From Pirellulales bacterium (GTDB lineage Bacteria; Planctomycetota; Planctomycetia; Pirellulales; JACPPG01): 64,000 bases of DNA. The DNA is taken from NCBI GenBank assembly GCA_036499395.1, contig DASYDW010000030.1:1-64000 (forward strand), written 5' to 3'. The notes beneath the pieces were generated by a model. The model saw nothing but the letters and a program-made list of their open reading frames with translations, ran no database searches and was not told the DNA's origin. The position numbers and the translations under genes were made by a program. The first letter of the stretch is position 1. The number at the start of each line of letters is the position of its first letter. Positions 44,655-54,011 of the stretch are shown here, in pieces.

Positions 44655-45854
44655 CTAGCGGATCAAATACTCAGCAATCGCGGATTCATTCAGTTCAACG
44701 CCCATGCCAGGTTGATCCGACAGCGTGATATACCCGTCGTGAGCCACGGCGTCCCCCACGAACAATTCCGCGAGAAACGTATCGCCGTCGCGATAGTCTG
44801 GCGGAAGATATTCCGACAATGGGCTGTTCACGTGCGACATAATCAGATGCTGATTGTGATAGTTCTGCGAATGGGGCACCACCGGCAAGGAATGAGCCGA
44901 GGCCAGGGCCCAAATCTTGCGAGCTTCGGTAACGCCACCGACGCGATTGACGTCCAACTGCACGTAATCGACGCAGCCGCGCGTGATTAATTCCTTGAAA
45001 CCATACCGGGTGAATTCGTGTTCGCCGGCGGCGATGGCGGTGCGCGTGGCGGCACGAATCCGCGCATAACCATCCAGATCGTCCGGAGATACTGGCTCTT
45101 CGACCCAGGCCAGGTGATGTTCTTCGAGCATGCGGATCATCTCGATCGCATACTGCGACGTCCAACCCATGTACGCATCCGCCATAAGGTCAACGTCGTC
45201 GCCAATCGCCTGCCGTACGACGCGCACCAGCTCAGCGTTTTTTCGCATGCCCGGACGTCCGTCTTGCGGACCGTAGCCGAAGCGCATCTTGACGGCTGTA
45301 AACCCACGTTGGACGAAACCGCGAGCCATCGTCGCTAGCCGGTCGAGATCTTCATCAGCGTAGAGCGCACTGGCGTATGCCCGGATCCGCTCGCGCGTTT
45401 TGCCGCCCAGCAGGTTGTAAACCGGTTGCCGCGTTGCCTTGCCCAGGATGTCCCAGATCGCGATGTCGATGCCGCTGATCGCTTCGAGGATAAGTCCTTT
45501 GCGACCGACATTAATTGTCGAGCGATACATCAGCTCCCACATCAGCTCGACATCGAACGGGTTTCGCCCGAGGACAAGCGGTGCCAGCAGATGCTCGACC
45601 GCATCGGCCATGGCCTGCGATCCGAGGCCGATGGCGCCGAGGCCCGTGAGCCCGTCGTCGGTCGTCACGCGAACGATCACATGAAAGACGGGGTCCTGAC
45701 GCAGGTCGATCGGCACATTGAACAACCCAGCCCCACGCTCGCGCCCCTTCTTCCCCTCGTCGTGCAGCAGATCCAGCGGGGACGTACACCACCACGGAAA
45801 TTGCTCGAACTCGGGCTGCCGGATGCGCAGGGCTTCGACGCGTGAAATCCGCAT
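44655..45854 (-). CDS. enolase-superfamily acid-sugar dehydratase, L-rhamnonate-dehydratase-like
   Basis: This encodes 399 residues from ATG 45854. It is a mandelate racemase/muconate cycloisomerase family protein closest, by eye, to L-rhamnonate dehydratase: MWELMYRSTINVGRKGLILE, VKMRFGYGPQDG (186-199), then metal ligands Asp226 (LMADAYMGW), Glu252 (WVEEPV) and Glu278 (AAGEHEF). The acid/base pair would be Asp301 (LDVNRVGG) with His328 (VVPHSQNYHNQH). It probably removes water from an aldonic acid to give a 2-keto-3-deoxy acid for the next gene's lyase. Exact sugar specificity cannot be read. First gene of the operon; its ribosome binding site is weak. Confidence 0.88.
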   Translation of the reverse strand: MRISRVEALRIRQPEFEQFPWWCTSPLDLLHDEGKKGRERGAGLFNVPIDLRQDPVFHVIVRVTTDDGLTGLGAIGLGSQAMADAVEHLLAPLVLGRNPFDVELMWELMYRSTINVGRKGLILEAISGIDIAIWDILGKATRQPVYNLLGGKTRERIRAYASALYADEDLDRLATMARGFVQRGFTAVKMRFGYGPQDGRPGMRKNAELVRVVRQAIGDDVDLMADAYMGWTSQYAIEMIRMLEEHHLAWVEEPVSPDDLDGYARIRAATRTAIAAGEHEFTRYGFKELITRGCVDYVQLDVNRVGGVTEARKIWALASAHSLPVVPHSQNYHNQHLIMSHVNSPLSEYLPPDYRDGDTFLAELFVGDAVAHDGYITLSDQPGMGVELNESAIAEYLIR

Positions 45855-46008
45855 GTCGGATCGTGCTGCCTGAACGATGATCGAATTATGTTCGAACACA
45901 GATCGTACAGGCAAATCGAGCCGATGCAAGCATGCGACCAGCCTTAGAGGAAGTACCGCAGACCTCGGCGCGATGTCCGAAACGCGAAAGGGTTGATTAC
46001 CGTTTACC

Positions 46009-46479
46009 TTACGACTGGGCGAAGGCGTCTTTCATGCCCTGCATCATTAGGTCGGGCGTCAGATCCTTCTGATGCGTTCCGAACGACCATTTGTGCCCGA
46101 ACGGGTCGCGAACGACACCGTAACGGTCTCCCCAGAACATGTCTGCGGCCGGCATCAGGATCGTGGCGCCGGCCTCTTGGGCGCGGCGGATGGCCGCGTC
46201 ACAGTCCGGAACGTAATGGTGCAAGGTCACGCCTGTCCCTTGAAGTTTCAGAGGCGATTCGGACTTGCCTTCGCAGTACTCCGGGTAGTCGTCGACGAGA
46301 AACACCAGGCTTTCGCGGATTCGAATCGCCGCGTGCATGATGCGGCCATCCGGACTGTTCATACGATGGATCTCTTCGGCGCCGAACGCTTTTTTGTAGA
46401 AATCGATCGCATCAGCGCAATGTTCGCACACCAGGTGCGGAATCAAGTTTTCGTGACCGGGTGGGATCGGCTGGCTCAT
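46009..46479 (-). CDS. VOC family protein (PhnB-like)
   Basis: This encodes 156 residues from the ATG at 46479, preceded by GCAGAGGAG. Two babbbb modules of the glyoxalase/bleomycin-resistance (VOC) fold are visible: LIPHLVCEHCADAIDFYKKA with DGRIMHAAIRIRESLVFLVD, and TGVTLHHYVPDCDAAIRRA with DMFWGDRYGVVRDPFGHKWS. The closing RDPFGHKWSFGTH is typical of PhnB-like members. Potential metal ligands include His52 and the C-terminal Glu/His positions, but not all classical ones are clear. The function of this subgroup is not established. It is cytoplasmic and 154 bases upstream of the acid-sugar operon on the same strand, probably separate. Confidence 0.88.
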   Translation of the reverse strand: MSQPIPPGHENLIPHLVCEHCADAIDFYKKAFGAEEIHRMNSPDGRIMHAAIRIRESLVFLVDDYPEYCEGKSESPLKLQGTGVTLHHYVPDCDAAIRRAQEAGATILMPAADMFWGDRYGVVRDPFGHKWSFGTHQKDLTPDLMMQGMKDAFAQS

Positions 46480-46679
46480 GGTGGCTCCTCTGCGGTTAGC
46501 GGCGGCTGTAAGAGGATTTGCTCTCCACATAGTTGAGCTACTTTCGCGGTGCAGACAATAGCCGGCCGCGCAAAATTTCGGTACCGCCGTCTTCCAGCCC
46601 GGCGATGCATCGTCAAAACTAGTACCGCTAAGGCTTTCGTTTCAAACGAAATTAGATCGACTGAACCAGCGAGGCGTGG

Positions 46680-47729
46680 ATGAGCACAGTTCTTGTTACC
46701 GGCGGATCTGGCTTTATCGGCGCGCATTGCATTTTGCAATTGTTGGCCGCAGGGCATCAGGTGCGCACCACGGTTCGTAACCTGAACCGCGAACCGGAAG
46801 TACGCGGCATGCTGAAAGTCGGTGGGGCCGAGCCGGGGGACCGCCTGACATGTACGGCCACAGATCTGGAGAAGGACGCGGGTTGGGCGGATGCCGTCCG
46901 AGGCTGCGAGTACGTTCTGCACGTGGCGTCACCGTTCCCACCTAGCCTGCCGCGGCACGAGGATGAACTGATCCGGCCGGCGCGCGAGGGGGCACTGCGC
47001 GTGCTGAAAGCCGCGCGTGATGCGGGCGTAAAGCGCGTCGTGTTGACCAGTTCGTTTGCGGCGATCGGCTATGGCCAGCCGCCGCGTAGCACGCCGTTTG
47101 ACGAAACGTGCTGGACGAATCCCGCCGGGCTGGATGTACAGCCGTATGTCAAATCGAAGACGTTGGCCGAGCGCGCGGCGTGGGATTTTCTGGCCAAGGA
47201 AGGGGGCGATTTGGAGTTATCGGTCGTTAATCCGGTCGGTGTCTTCGGTCCGGTGCTGGGGCCTGATTACTCGACTTCGATCCTGGTTGTTCAGCGGATG
47301 ATGGACGGGGCTTTGCCAGGCTGCCCTCGGATTTCTTTCGGCATTGTCGATGTGCGCGATGTGGCCGATTTACATCTGCGCGCGATGACGCATCCCGCCG
47401 CCAAGGGGGAACGCTTCTTGGCCGTGGCTGGCGACTTCCTTACGATGCAGGGAATCGCCAAAACGCTGAAAGGCAGTCTCGGCGCCGCGGCCCGACGCGT
47501 TCCCACGCGCCAACTGCCCAATTGGCTTATCCGCTTGGCAGCGCTACGCGATCCGGCGGTGAAGCAGATTCTGCCGGAGCTTGGCAAAATGAAAAACGCG
47601 ACCCACGAAAAAGCCAAACGCTTGCTAGGCTGGTCTCCCCGCACGAACGAAGAGGCGCTCGTCGCGACGGCCGAGAGCCTGATGCGTCTGGGGCTGTTGA
47701 AGGACAGCCCGGCTAAGCCACGCGGTTAG
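46680..47729 (+). CDS. NAD(P)-dependent aldehyde/dihydroflavonol-type reductase (extended SDR)
   Basis: This encodes 349 residues, an extended SDR with nucleotide motif VTGGSGFIGAHC (residues 6-17), VLHVASPFPPS near residue 80, catalytic Ser in VLTSSFAAIGYG (about 121-132) and YVKSKTLAE (about 158-166) with catalytic Tyr and Lys. The opening RTTVRNL suggests NADPH binding by Arg. It matches dihydroflavonol-4-reductase-like aldehyde reductases. The substrate is unknown. It faces the kinase gene tail to tail with 31 bases between stops. Confidence 0.9.
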   Translation: MSTVLVTGGSGFIGAHCILQLLAAGHQVRTTVRNLNREPEVRGMLKVGGAEPGDRLTCTATDLEKDAGWADAVRGCEYVLHVASPFPPSLPRHEDELIRPAREGALRVLKAARDAGVKRVVLTSSFAAIGYGQPPRSTPFDETCWTNPAGLDVQPYVKSKTLAERAAWDFLAKEGGDLELSVVNPVGVFGPVLGPDYSTSILVVQRMMDGALPGCPRISFGIVDVRDVADLHLRAMTHPAAKGERFLAVAGDFLTMQGIAKTLKGSLGAAARRVPTRQLPNWLIRLAALRDPAVKQILPELGKMKNATHEKAKRLLGWSPRTNEEALVATAESLMRLGLLKDSPAKPRG

Positions 47730-47760
47730 CGTCGGCTGCAGTTGGCGTTTCGCATACGCT

Positions 47761-50700
47761 TTACTTGATGGCCCAGCGGTAGACGGACGCCTCGTTCGCC
47801 GGGTTGGTTGGCGGATATTGAAGGACGACTGCGGCCAGAATTTTTCCGTCTTCGGAAAAACGCACGTTTCCGACTGCCCCTTTTTGCGGAGAGAACGTGA
47901 CCATCTCTTGGCCCGTCGCTACGTGCCATAAAGTGATATCGCCGAACTGAGTGCCGGTCGCCAAAGTGCGACCGTCCGGGGCGAAATCGATGGCGGAACT
48001 CAAAGGGGTGGACAGTTGCATTTCCCGCAGCAGTTTACCCGAGCGCACGTCGAACACCGAGATAACGCCGCCCCAATCCATATGTGCGATCAGGCTACCA
48101 TCGTTCGAAAAATCCGCGCCGCGGGCATTACGGGCAAACGGCAATGACCGATGCTGGCCCGTGCGGACGTCAACGATTCCAGGATCGGATGTAAACAGGG
48201 CCAACTGTGTCCCGTCGTTCGAAAAAAACAGTCGCGAGTCACGCACATGGACAAAACCAGACAGCGAAACGATTAATTCTGTGCGTGGCGTGCCAAAGTT
48301 CCAAATGTGGACCGTGCCTTCGCCGCAGATTACTGCCGCATTCAGGCCATCATCGGTCATGCTTACTATTGAGAACTCGCCATGGCTGATTGCCTGCGGC
48401 ATGGCAGGCGTACGCCCGTCGATGAGCAACAATGAATTTGTTTCATCGTTCCCAATAACTCTCGGCGCGTTCGGCGACACGCCGAAAGTTGTAAACCGAT
48501 TACTTGATCCGGGCAGGGGGACACTTCTTATCAATTCTCCGTCATCCAAATTCCAAACATCAACGCGGTCGGGCGTGGTAGCTGTGGCCAATCTTTCACA
48601 ATTCGCCGTGAACTTGGATTCAGCACGAAACTGTCCGGCGATGCGGAGGATTGGTTTCGCGCGCGGCGCCTGTAAATGCCAGGTCCGCACAGTTCCATCG
48701 AAACTGGCAGATGCGATCAGGTCACCATCAGGGGCTATGGCAAGGTCCTGGATCCAAGCAGCGTGCCCTCTCATCGCCCGCAGGCTCTCGCTGACTTGGT
48801 CCGCACGAATCGCATCGCCATCGTTGTTTGCGATGCTGATAGGGACTTCATAAATCAGGCGATCGGCACCGGCCCCCAGCAGGGCGTTGCCATCGTGCGT
48901 GAATGCCACCTTGCGCAGTGCCTCGGCCGAAACGACAATGGACTGCGACCGTCGCGTTGTGATGTCGTATAGCGTTGCGTTCCCGCTGCCGTGCTGTGCA
49001 GCGATCAGGAATTGTGAATCAGGCGAAAATGCCAGGGACGGGGCATGGTGCAACGTGTCAACTATGGTCCACGTTTCTGTATCCCAAATACGTGCATTTG
49101 CGGAGCCAGCGGCGAATAAACGGCCGTCGGGACTCCACGCCACGGCGTTACACCCTTCGCCGGGCGCGAATTCCGCGACGAGTTCGCGCCTGACGAGATC
49201 CCACACGCAGGCTGAGTTCCCCTCTTCGCCGAAGGCAATGCGCTTGCCATCGGGCGAGAAGGCTACACACATCACAGGCTTTTCCCGTTTCGTCAGCGTC
49301 CCGATCTCGGTCCACGTTGCCGTGTTCCAGAGTTTGACGCAATTGTCGCAACCGACGCTCACCAGCAACTGGCCGTCCGGCGAGAATTCGAGATCGTTCG
49401 TGCAGGATTGATGCGCCTGAATCACGCGTATCTCTTGGCCCGTCTGTGAATCCCAGAGGCGGATCGTGCCATCCTCACCACCGGAGACCAGCAACCGACT
49501 GTCCGGCGAAAAGGCCACGCCGTACACCTCGCCCCGATGTCCGCGCAATGTTTTCTGGCCTTCGCTCAGCACGCGTTTCAAGTAATGCCACTCGAATCCG
49601 CGCAGGGCAGCATACGGCTTGCCGTCGTCGTACTCGCCGAGCAACCTTTCAATTTGTTCGACGTTTCCGTGCTCAAACATTTGCGAGGCTTGCTTGATAC
49701 GCGCCGCGTACAAGAATTGCGCGTTGGCGTCTTGCTCCCGTGCCATCGCCTGTCGATTCTGTTCGGCGAGATCACGATTCGTGTTTGCCGCGACGCGCTG
49801 CTCTTCGCTTTTTTCGAGCGCCTCGGCCAATCGCACCGAGTGCAGCGCCGAACCACTGGCGATAATCGAGGCCGCGATCGCACTGATGCCAATCAGCGCT
49901 GCCCAGGCCGGCTTCCGCCTGGCCCAGCGAACGGTGCGCGAAAACGACGACAGCGGCCGCGCGACAGTCGGCCGGCCAGCCAGGAATCGACGCAGGTCGA
50001 CGGCCAATGCGCCGGCCGATCGATAACGGGCCGCCGGGTTTTTCTCCAGGCACTTCAGCGCGATCGCTTCCAGGTCCAAGGGAATACGGGCGTCCATACG
50101 CCGCGGCCGCAGCGGCTCATCCGTTAAGACGCGGCGCAGAGTGTCGGCCTCGGACGTACCAGCGAAGGGGCCGCGACCAGTCAGCAACTCGTACAGTACC
50201 GCCCCCAAGCCATGGACATCGGTCGCCGGACCGATATCGCGGGTCCGTCCCTCGGCCTGCTCCGGCGACATGTATCCGGGCGTCCCCATCGCGATGCCGG
50301 TGCGCGTTTCGCCGGAATCGGTACCCTCGAGCCGCGCCATGCCGAAATCGACCAGCTTCGGCGTGACGGCCAAGTCTGTTACGTTCTTGCCGTCACGTTC
50401 TGAAGCCGCGAACCCATTCTCGATTCGCGGCTCCATCAGGATGTTGCCGGGCTTGATGTCGCGATGCAGCACACCTTGCGAATGTGCATAGTCCACTGCT
50501 TCGGCCAGCGTAGCTACCAGTCCGGCCGCTTGGGGTGGAGTCAGCGGCCGGCCGCGCTTCCGTAGCCATTGGGCAAGGTTCAGCCCGGCACAATAGGCGC
50601 TGACCATGTATAGAATTGGGCCGGCATGCCCGACCTCGTACACCGGCACCAGATGCGGATGCGCCAATCGCGCCGCGGCGTGTGCCTCGCGCTCAAAGCG

Positions 50701-51258
50701 GACACGGATTTCGGGGGTCACCAAGACTTCCGGACGCGGCACCTTGAGCGCTACCTGCCGATGCAATACCGGATCGAGCGCGAGAAAGACGACTCCCAAA
50801 CCGCCGCGTCCAAGTTCGCGTACGATCTGAAAGCGTCCTAAGCGGCGCAGTTCTGGCGCGTCACCGTTTGCTGCAGTATCCGTAGCCGGTTCGGGCGGAG
50901 TGGCTGCAAAACGTCCGCTGACATCGGATGCTCGGTCAGGAGTATCGGCCGACGACTCCGCGGGCAACGTGCCCGCAGCGAGACGCATCAAGGCCGCTTG
51001 CAGATCCGCAAATTCACGGCCTTCGTCCGTGCCCAACGGCAAGACCCGGGCGCCACTCGCGCGTGCGAGCCGGTGGAGCGTGCGTTTCGATTGGGTAAAG
51101 CGCGCTTGCAGGCCGGCCGGTAGATCCGCAACGCGTTCATCAAGGACACTTGTGCTGCCGCCGTTTAGTAGTTGCGCATGGTACTCAGAGACGAGACGGG
51201 CGAGCGACTCTTCTCCGGCGTCATCGCCCAGGTTTGGGTCAGGATCGAGGCTCTTCAT
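47761..51258 (-). CDS. membrane Ser/Thr protein kinase with C-terminal WD40 propellers
   Basis: This encodes 1165 residues. The kinase domain (about 142-425) is complete: GRGGLG (150-155), Lys172, HRDIKPGN (265-272), DFG (304-306) and TPGYMSPEQAEG. A single membrane helix lies at about 451-470 and a coiled coil at about 475-520. From about 570 to the end there are WD40 repeats, clearest in LRGHRGEVYGVAFSPDSRLL, GGEDGTIRLWD and IASASFDGTVRTW, enough for two propellers. The kinase should be cytoplasmic and the WD40 part on the other side of the membrane. It overlaps the sigma-factor gene by 20 bases. Its activating signal is unknown. Confidence 0.93.
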   Translation of the reverse strand: MKSLDPDPNLGDDAGEESLARLVSEYHAQLLNGGSTSVLDERVADLPAGLQARFTQSKRTLHRLARASGARVLPLGTDEGREFADLQAALMRLAAGTLPAESSADTPDRASDVSGRFAATPPEPATDTAANGDAPELRRLGRFQIVRELGRGGLGVVFLALDPVLHRQVALKVPRPEVLVTPEIRVRFEREAHAAARLAHPHLVPVYEVGHAGPILYMVSAYCAGLNLAQWLRKRGRPLTPPQAAGLVATLAEAVDYAHSQGVLHRDIKPGNILMEPRIENGFAASERDGKNVTDLAVTPKLVDFGMARLEGTDSGETRTGIAMGTPGYMSPEQAEGRTRDIGPATDVHGLGAVLYELLTGRGPFAGTSEADTLRRVLTDEPLRPRRMDARIPLDLEAIALKCLEKNPAARYRSAGALAVDLRRFLAGRPTVARPLSSFSRTVRWARRKPAWAALIGISAIAASIIASGSALHSVRLAEALEKSEEQRVAANTNRDLAEQNRQAMAREQDANAQFLYAARIKQASQMFEHGNVEQIERLLGEYDDGKPYAALRGFEWHYLKRVLSEGQKTLRGHRGEVYGVAFSPDSRLLVSGGEDGTIRLWDSQTGQEIRVIQAHQSCTNDLEFSPDGQLLVSVGCDNCVKLWNTATWTEIGTLTKREKPVMCVAFSPDGKRIAFGEEGNSACVWDLVRRELVAEFAPGEGCNAVAWSPDGRLFAAGSANARIWDTETWTIVDTLHHAPSLAFSPDSQFLIAAQHGSGNATLYDITTRRSQSIVVSAEALRKVAFTHDGNALLGAGADRLIYEVPISIANNDGDAIRADQVSESLRAMRGHAAWIQDLAIAPDGDLIASASFDGTVRTWHLQAPRAKPILRIAGQFRAESKFTANCERLATATTPDRVDVWNLDDGELIRSVPLPGSSNRFTTFGVSPNAPRVIGNDETNSLLLIDGRTPAMPQAISHGEFSIVSMTDDGLNAAVICGEGTVHIWNFGTPRTELIVSLSGFVHVRDSRLFFSNDGTQLALFTSDPGIVDVRTGQHRSLPFARNARGADFSNDGSLIAHMDWGGVISVFDVRSGKLLREMQLSTPLSSAIDFAPDGRTLATGTQFGDITLWHVATGQEMVTFSPQKGAVGNVRFSEDGKILAAVVLQYPPTNPANEASVYRWAIK

Positions 51259-51904
51259 TCTTGTCGTCCAGGATTTCGGCTAGTTTCGCGACGGCGCGCG
51301 CGAATAATTTCCGGACGGCATCGGCCGATCGATCCATCTGCCGGCCGATCTCCTCGAATTCCTGCCCTTCCCAATTTCGCAGCCACACGACTTGTCGATA
51401 ATCGGCCGGCAGTTGATCGAGCGCGACCGCCATACGGGCGTCCTCGTCGGCGGCGACGACACGGCTGCCTGGGCTCGGAGTATCCAGCGGCAACGCGTCG
51501 ACCAGCGACACAACCAAACCCGGTGCGTCGATTGATACTTCACGCTTGATATCACGCTTGGCGGCGAGAAAAGCATCACGAACATCCAGACATTGATTGA
51601 GCAGAATCTGCCTGACCCAGGCCCGCAGTTCGTCCTCGGTCGAACCAGCAAATGCCGCGAAGCGTTGTTGGGCGCGCACGAACGTTTCTTGCACCAGATC
51701 GCTTGCTCCGAGTTTCCCACGCAGTGCCGCATCCAATTCTCCCTCGGCGATGGCCAGCAAGTATTGCCGCAGTCCATTCAGCATTTCCGCAAGCGCAGCG
51801 ACGTCCCCCGCGCGTGCTCGAGCGATCTCGGGATGGGCGGCCAAGTCGTCTGGCTTCGCACCATCGCCCGCCGATGGGCGCAGCGGCGGGCCTTCTTGAG
51901 TCAC
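51239..51904 (-). CDS. ECF-type RNA polymerase sigma factor
   Basis: This encodes 221 residues from a GTG at 51904 with AGGGG upstream; the 98 codons of open frame before it do not resemble any sigma factor. Region 2 is at about 50-110 (LGASDLVQETFVRAQQRFAA, RAWVRQILLNQCLDVRDAF) and region 4 at about 150-215 (ALDQLPADYRQVVWLRNWEG, EEIGRQMDRSADAVRKLFAR). No anti-sigma gene is adjacent; instead the kinase gene overlaps by 20 bases. This is the planctomycete arrangement in which a Ser/Thr kinase probably controls the sigma factor in place of an anti-sigma factor. Confidence 0.92.
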   Translation of the reverse strand: MTQEGPPLRPSAGDGAKPDDLAAHPEIARARAGDVAALAEMLNGLRQYLLAIAEGELDAALRGKLGASDLVQETFVRAQQRFAAFAGSTEDELRAWVRQILLNQCLDVRDAFLAAKRDIKREVSIDAPGLVVSLVDALPLDTPSPGSRVVAADEDARMAVALDQLPADYRQVVWLRNWEGQEFEEIGRQMDRSADAVRKLFARAVAKLAEILDDKNEEPRS

Positions 51905-52121
51905 GCTCTTACCCCTAAGACGGAAAAAGATCCGCGGACCGGACACGGCGGTGAGAATGCGAATGCCAATCCAGATTAGACGCCCCCCGATGGCAGGGCA
52001 AGATTTTGATGAATGCCGTTCGAGGGACGTGGCGTTCGCTCGATCCGCAAATTGAGAGATTGCGGCTAAATCCCTGTCCAACCGGCCCGGCTGCCGACAA
52101 AGAGGCGGGCCGGCCTTGAAG

Positions 52122-52733
52122 TCATTCGGCCTTGAGAATCGAGGCGCCGGCCGGGATCTCGGCGACCCGACCGGTGAGATTCTCGAGCGAACCGTCATCG
52201 GATTGCGGATCGCAGAACAGTCGTTGCCACTCGATATAGCCCGTGGCTTTGGTGATCTTTAGCTGCCGCGTCGAGGCCTCGTATCGTAGCTTCATGTCGA
52301 CGGCCGTTGTGCCCGTGACCGGACCGTAGCCCATCGTGATCGGGCCGAACTTCAGCGTCTGCGGCTTGCCACTTTCCAGCGACCGCAAGGAAATCGCGGT
52401 CGTGGTTTCGAATTCGTTTTTTAGGCCGACGAGGCGCACCAACAGGTTGTCGCTCCCCGGCTCGACGCGCACGAAGCGGATGCCGCGAAATGCGACGACC
52501 ACGCCGGCGTTGCCGTAGCCGACCGTGTCGCGCCAATAATTTATGCTCGCCGCGGTCGAAGCCTGATCGGGCTCTTTGAATAGTAACAGTTTAGGAACGT
52601 CGCCGTTTGCATCCCGCAAGGCGAACGTGGCAATCGGCTCGTCGTCAGCGAAAAACGGGGATTCATCCGCCGCGCTCGCGGTGAACGCGAGCATGAGTGC
52701 CACCAGCAATCCAAAAGTTGCCGAGATCTTCAT
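52122..52733 (-). CDS. exported protein of unknown function
   Basis: This encodes 203 residues from the ATG at 52733, ahead of a clear signal peptide (about 1-22, ending FTASAADES). The mature protein is beta-rich with long alternating strands (VVVAFRGIRFVRVEPG, NLLVRLVGLKNEFETTTAIS, QTLKFGPITMGYGP) and no Cys except one near the C-terminus. Weak ribosome binding site. No family was recognised. It lies 217 bases upstream of the sigma-factor gene on the same strand and 60 bases after the 52794 gene, so the two exported unknowns may form a transcript. Confidence 0.65.
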   Translation of the reverse strand: MKISATFGLLVALMLAFTASAADESPFFADDEPIATFALRDANGDVPKLLLFKEPDQASTAASINYWRDTVGYGNAGVVVAFRGIRFVRVEPGSDNLLVRLVGLKNEFETTTAISLRSLESGKPQTLKFGPITMGYGPVTGTTAVDMKLRYEASTRQLKITKATGYIEWQRLFCDPQSDDGSLENLTGRVAEIPAGASILKAE

Positions 52734-52793
52734 CGAACCCAATGTCGATTCCATTCTCATCGTGGTGTTGCAACCAGGGCCGATGCAGTTCCG

Positions 52794-53579
52794 TTACGGC
52801 AGCGAAGCGGCAATTGTCGGGCCTTCCACAGCGTCAGGATTGGTCGGCTTAAAGCCACTGGCTATATCCTCTGGCGGTGCATCGACTGGCAAGTTCGAGT
52901 CCGCGCGGAACGGATTGTCGACCGTCTCATCAAGGGATGGAACCAATACGTCGAAGGGGGATGCAGTTTGCTGGCCCGCCGGATGTTGACCTTGATCGTT
53001 CGTATATGGGTTGTCTTGCGCTGGCTGGTCTGTCGGTTGCTGGGCAACCGTGCGGCCGACCGAGGGATGGGCCGCTTTGGCCGGATTTGCGCTGGCCTCG
53101 CCCGAGGCTTCGTTTTTAGCGCTGCCCGTTACAACAACGGGTCGCCAGGCGGATCCGGTCCAGATCCTCCAAGTGCTGTCTTCGGCCAAGTACCAGTGGC
53201 GCCCGCCATAGTACACATGACGCCAATTTTTTGTTAGCCGAGCACTGGCCGGCTGATAGCGTTTCGAGACCGGGCCACCGTCGATGGCGGGCGAATTCCT
53301 GTCTGGCGATGGATGGGCGTCGGACTGATCGACGCTCTCTACGGGTGCCGGATTCGCCGCGGGATCGGTCGGATTGCCCTCTGAAACTCCCGCCTGCGCA
53401 AATGTCCCGGTCGTTGCAGCTGCTTGGTCATTGGACTCTTCGAAGGGGGACGTGAGGGCCATTCTCGCCGCGCCCCGCAGCGGATCCTCGTCGCCCCACT
53501 GATCCGGATCGCCTCCGTGTGCGATGTTTGCGATGAGGGCCGCCAGAACCACTGCCGCGCTATTTATACCGATGCGCAT
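52794..53579 (-). CDS. exported Pro/Gln/Asp-rich protein with a WY-rich motif
   Basis: This encodes 261 residues. The ATG at 53579 has GGGAGGTG upstream and starts a signal peptide (about 4-22, ending ANIAHGG). The open frame extends 85 codons further but without protein-like character. Most of the mature chain is low-complexity and probably disordered. One aromatic block near residues 118-150 stands out: NWRHVYYGGRHWYLAEDSTW followed by RIWTGSAWRPV, a Trp/Tyr/Gly pattern I associate with planctomycete exported proteins. It may be a small beta hairpin module that binds carbohydrate or another surface. Function unknown. Confidence 0.65.
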   Translation of the reverse strand: MRIGINSAAVVLAALIANIAHGGDPDQWGDEDPLRGAARMALTSPFEESNDQAAATTGTFAQAGVSEGNPTDPAANPAPVESVDQSDAHPSPDRNSPAIDGGPVSKRYQPASARLTKNWRHVYYGGRHWYLAEDSTWRIWTGSAWRPVVVTGSAKNEASGEASANPAKAAHPSVGRTVAQQPTDQPAQDNPYTNDQGQHPAGQQTASPFDVLVPSLDETVDNPFRADSNLPVDAPPEDIASGFKPTNPDAVEGPTIAASLP

Positions 53580-54011
53580 CGGACACCTCCCTTCGCGAAA
53601 GGATCGCCATGGAAAGCCCGCGCAGGTAGCGGATCGAAATTGCACTTTGCGTGCCGTTTGTGCGTGCGGGGAAGGCGGTCCAGGTGGGACGGCCGACAAC
53701 CCCGTCGGCCGCGAACTCTCAAACGATAGGTCACAGTGAAGGGGACTCGTCGAGCGCCGGCGAGCCCCGGTCAAAAGGGATCGGAAGGGAGTCGATTTAC
53801 CCGTTCCGGCTGCTACAACCCGACCAGGTTTCAAGGGATTTTCAGCTAGAAAAGCGGACTTCTGCCGCTCGATTACGTGCTGTGGTTCAGTGCCGGCCGA
53901 CGCCGATCGGCAAGCAAAAAAGGTTCCAGTTGACCGAAGTGGCCATCTCTCTAGAATCCACGCCTCGCCAGTGAATCACCTCACCTTGTGCCGAAGGGAT
54001 CTCGAGTTTCG
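53580..54011. other. divergent intergenic region
   Basis: There are 432 bases between the leftward exported protein and the rightward MFS gene. It should hold both promoters; no clear hexamers, repeat or RNA was recognised. Confidence 0.35.
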
